In this document: positions 62,120 through 64,000 of the stretch, one piece after another
Position numbering within the stretch: position 1 is the stretch's first letter
Layout: every line of letters begins with the position of its first letter
Assembly (NCBI GenBank): GCA_002748735.1
Contig: PDTC01000010.1
Coordinates: 62,001 to 126,000, forward strand
Direction of reading: 5' to 3'
Source: Desulfobulbus propionicus
GTDB taxonomy: Bacteria > Desulfobacterota > Desulfobulbia > Desulfobulbales > Desulfobulbaceae
DNA length: 64,000 bases
Translations under genes and position numbers: made by a program
Notes under the pieces: generated by a model
What the model saw: the letters and a program-made list of their open reading frames with translations, nothing else
Databases searched by the model: none
Told to the model about the DNA's origin: nothing

Positions 62120-62770
62120 ATGCTCAGAAAATATCTGCTCACCGCATTGGCAGTTGCCCTGGTCATCCTTCTGCTGGCGTTTGCAGCGCTGCCCCTCTTG
62201 TTTGCCCGCTCCTGCATGCAGGGTACCACCTTCATGACCATGGCGCTTCTCTGGGTGTCTCTTGGGGTTGCCGTTCTGACGCCGATTCTTGTCCTGATTG
62301 TCCGCACGGTCTGGTTTTTTCCCGGCAGCGGCCAACCCCTGGCCAAGGAGACCCTTATGGCCATGCTCATGGAGGTCAATGCCCTTGATGCCCCGGTCAG
62401 GGCTGTCCGCAAACGAAAGAAACTCCTCATAGGCTGGCGTTTTGACGAGCCACGCTGGAGTGAGCTCATGCACGCTGCCGGCGTCAACCAGGTCTATGAA
62501 CTGTGGCTGGACTTTGATGAGCCCAGGCGGACCGTCACCATGAAGGACATGGTGCGCCGTTTCAGGTTTACGCCGGCAACGCAAAAATCCCGGCAGGGGA
62601 GAATCTCCCGAGGCCGGCCCATCTTCAAGGTCACCGGCAACCTGGAACAGGGAATGCAGTTCTTCAAGGAAACCGGGCGGTTTCAGTACACCTTTGCTCC
62701 CCAGGAGCTCAAGTCGCCGGTGATGGCCATGATCCTCAATAACGGCTGGAACGTTCGCTTTACCCTGTAG
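62120..62770 (+). CDS. unrecognised inner-membrane protein
   Basis: A 216-residue protein with two N-terminal membrane helices (LLTALAVALVILLLAFAALPLL and MTMALLWVSLGVAVLTPILVLIV) and a soluble, basic C-terminal domain of about 140 residues ending GWNVRF. I do not recognise a family. ATG 62120 is chosen; GTG 62111 would add three residues. It follows ldcA by five bases, and its stop overlaps the convergent gmhB stop by 11 bp. Confidence 0.6.
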   Translation: MLRKYLLTALAVALVILLLAFAALPLLFARSCMQGTTFMTMALLWVSLGVAVLTPILVLIVRTVWFFPGSGQPLAKETLMAMLMEVNALDAPVRAVRKRKKLLIGWRFDEPRWSELMHAAGVNQVYELWLDFDEPRRTVTMKDMVRRFRFTPATQKSRQGRISRGRPIFKVTGNLEQGMQFFKETGRFQYTFAPQELKSPVMAMILNNGWNVRFTL

Positions 62771-63368
62771 CCTGGCAGCGTTCGGCCAGCTGTTGTTGAA
62801 TAAAGCGGACAGCAGCGGGTAAATCCTCTGCTGCCAGTGCAGGCTGCAGGTGCTGTTCCGGGCCGATATACTGCCAGTCACCCCGGCCATATCCGGTGAG
62901 CACCAGAATGGGGGTTGCCCCGACAGCAGCGGCGCAGCGAAGATCTGACCAACGATCTCCCACCACAAAAGATTGCCCCAGATCTAGATGCATCTCCCTG
63001 GCTGCCTGGAGCAGCATACCAGGTTTGGGTTTACGGCAATCACAGGTTGTACGATATTTTTCCTGCTTGGCCTCAGGGTGGTGGGGGCAGACGTACAGCC
63101 CGTCAATATGGGCGCCTTCTGCGGCGAGCAGTCGTTGCATCTCAGCATGCACCTCGGTGAGCAGCTCCTCTGGAAAGTACCCCCGTGCCAGACCAGACTG
63201 GTTGGTGACCACCACCACTGGTACCCCGGTCGTGTTGAGCGCTCGAATCGCTGCCCCAGCACCGGGCAGCAAGTGAAACCTGGAGATATGGTTGATATAG
63301 CCCATCTGCTCGTTGATGGTGCCGTCGCGATCAAGGAAGACTGCCGGTTTCAGGGCTTGGATCTCCAT
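62760..63368 (-). CDS. gmhB: D-glycero-D-manno-heptose 1,7-bisphosphate 7-phosphatase
   Basis: A HAD phosphatase in ADP-heptose synthesis for the LPS inner core. The 202 residues show FLDRDGTIN, TNQSGLARGYF, the zinc loop CPHHPE and CDCRKPKPGM, and VGDRWSDLRCA. ATG 63368 has GGAGG seven bases upstream. It lies two bases after the heptosyltransferase gene, so substrate synthesis and transfer genes are adjacent. Confidence 0.94.
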   Translation of the reverse strand: MEIQALKPAVFLDRDGTINEQMGYINHISRFHLLPGAGAAIRALNTTGVPVVVVTNQSGLARGYFPEELLTEVHAEMQRLLAAEGAHIDGLYVCPHHPEAKQEKYRTTCDCRKPKPGMLLQAAREMHLDLGQSFVVGDRWSDLRCAAAVGATPILVLTGYGRGDWQYIGPEQHLQPALAAEDLPAAVRFIQQQLAERCQATG

Positions 63369-63370
63369 GC

Positions 63371-64000
63371 TTAAACCTCCTCCAGGCAGCGGTACAGCGT
63401 GGCAAGAACTTTCTCCGGGGTGATCCTGACCATACAGTTGAAATGCTTTTCCGGGCACTCCGGCTTGAGACAGGGGCTGCAGTCCAGCTCTTCACGGATA
63501 ACAGCGGCGTTGTTGCTGAACGGCCCGGTGGTGACCGGGTTGGTGGAGCCAAAAATCGCTACAGAGGGACGGTGCAGGGCTGCAGCCACATGCATCAGGC
63601 CGGAATCGTTGGTGACAAAGCAGTCACATTGGTCAATATGGGCCATGGCCGCCAGCAGCGTGGTCCGGCCGGTGAGATCCAGGACCCGGCTGGCCGGGAG
63701 GTTTGCTCCTATTTCCGCTGCTGCCGCATGGTCTGTACCGGTGCCAAAGATCACGACACTACCATCCATCTCCTCAATGACCAGGCCGGCCAGGGCTGCA
63801 AACTGTGCGGCTGGCCAGCGCTTGGCCGGCCCATAGGCGGCACCGGGGTTGAGCCCCACCACAGGGCCGCTGCGGCCATAACCCGCACGCAGGGCAGCCA
63901 CGGCAGCTGCAGCTGCCTGTGTCTCCTGTGCCGGCAAAAACAGCTCCAGCTCGTTACTGCCCGGTGGGATGCCCAAGCCTTGAACCAGGGCCTGATAGTA
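63371..64000 (-). CDS. waaF: glycosyltransferase family 9 (LPS heptosyltransferase II-like), partial
   Basis: The C-terminal part of a GT9 enzyme that adds heptose to the LPS inner core; its 5' end is outside the window and the frame is open to base 64000. Visible are VGLNPGAAYGPAKRWP (nucleotide-sugar site), TGRTTLLAAMAHIDQCD, FVTNDSGLMHVAAAL and IFGSTNPVTTGP, as in WaaF. The Cys-rich LDCSPCLKPECP and the MVRITPEKV tail also fit. The waaF versus waaC choice is from motif resemblance only. Confidence 0.85.
   Translation of the reverse strand, partial: YYQALVQGLGIPPGSNELELFLPAQETQAAAAAVAALRAGYGRSGPVVGLNPGAAYGPAKRWPAAQFAALAGLVIEEMDGSVVIFGTGTDHAAAAEIGANLPASRVLDLTGRTTLLAAMAHIDQCDCFVTNDSGLMHVAAALHRPSVAIFGSTNPVTTGPFSNNAAVIREELDCSPCLKPECPEKHFNCMVRITPEKVLATLYRCLEEV

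Overview
The window reads as core chromosome of a Gram-negative, anaerobic bacterium, most likely a Desulfobulbales-like member of the Desulfobacterota (former Deltaproteobacteria). This is inference from gene content: LPS heptose genes (gmhB, a waaF-like gene), an AdoCbl-dependent class II ribonucleotide reductase, DUF4390-ntrY-ntrX, citramalate synthase, type III pantothenate kinase, and an exported WD40-caspase. No rRNA is present to settle it. I see no transposase, integrase, phage gene or CRISPR array. About fifty genes are tightly packed in short operons, many with 1-11 bp start/stop overlaps.

Layout. 1-1.8 kb: the end of lon, a tRNA-Val/tRNA-Asp pair with its own promoter and terminator, and pdxH. 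1.9-7.2 kb: a tetR-RND efflux operon behind a perfect 30-bp palindrome. 7.2-10.5 kb: nrdJ behind a candidate NrdR box pair, then SEC-C and VanZ-like genes. 10.5-15.9 kb (minus): hemB and the DUF4390-ntrY-ntrX two-component unit. 15.9-16.3 kb: a 415-bp gap full of hairpins, possibly a minus-strand RNA. 16.3-21 kb: rfbBC, an RNB exoribonuclease and era. 21-25.2 kb (minus): ftsE-ftsX-envC-ctpA, a septal peptidoglycan-splitting module. 25.5-27.7 kb: gph and DUF445. 28-38 kb (minus): tsaD-rsmA-DUF2062-alcohol dehydrogenase, glgB, a 979-residue coiled-coil OmpA protein and a class V aminotransferase. 38-40.8 kb: moaA, a 59-residue zinc-ribbon protein and an unrecognised 334-residue protein. 40.9-43.7 kb (minus): trmL-serC-rlmN. 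44-52.7 kb: cimA, a ComEA-like gene, miaA, recJ, purB, DUF4911, miaB and a PHP-domain gene. 52.8-55.7 kb: the exported WD40-caspase. 55.8-60.2 kb (minus): cutA, a zinc-ribbon gene, parE and parC. 60.4-64 kb: coaX, an LD-carboxypeptidase and a membrane protein, converging on a waaF-like gene and gmhB.

How the genes work together. Several blocks form coherent systems: envelope remodelling (EnvC-FtsEX-CtpA, LD-carboxypeptidase, the PG-binding coiled-coil protein, heptose genes), tRNA and ribosome modification (tsaD, rsmA, trmL, rlmN, miaA, miaB), and stress or redox regulation (NtrYX, TetR-RND, NrdR-type control). The most unusual items are the exported caspase, the very long OmpA coiled-coil protein, the hairpin-rich 16.0-16.2 kb gap, and a topoisomerase IV that looks Bacteroidetes-like.

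Limits. All calls come from reading motifs by eye. Start codons were chosen from ribosome-binding sites, overlaps and family N-termini, and several remain uncertain as noted. Promoters and hairpins are unverified predictions.
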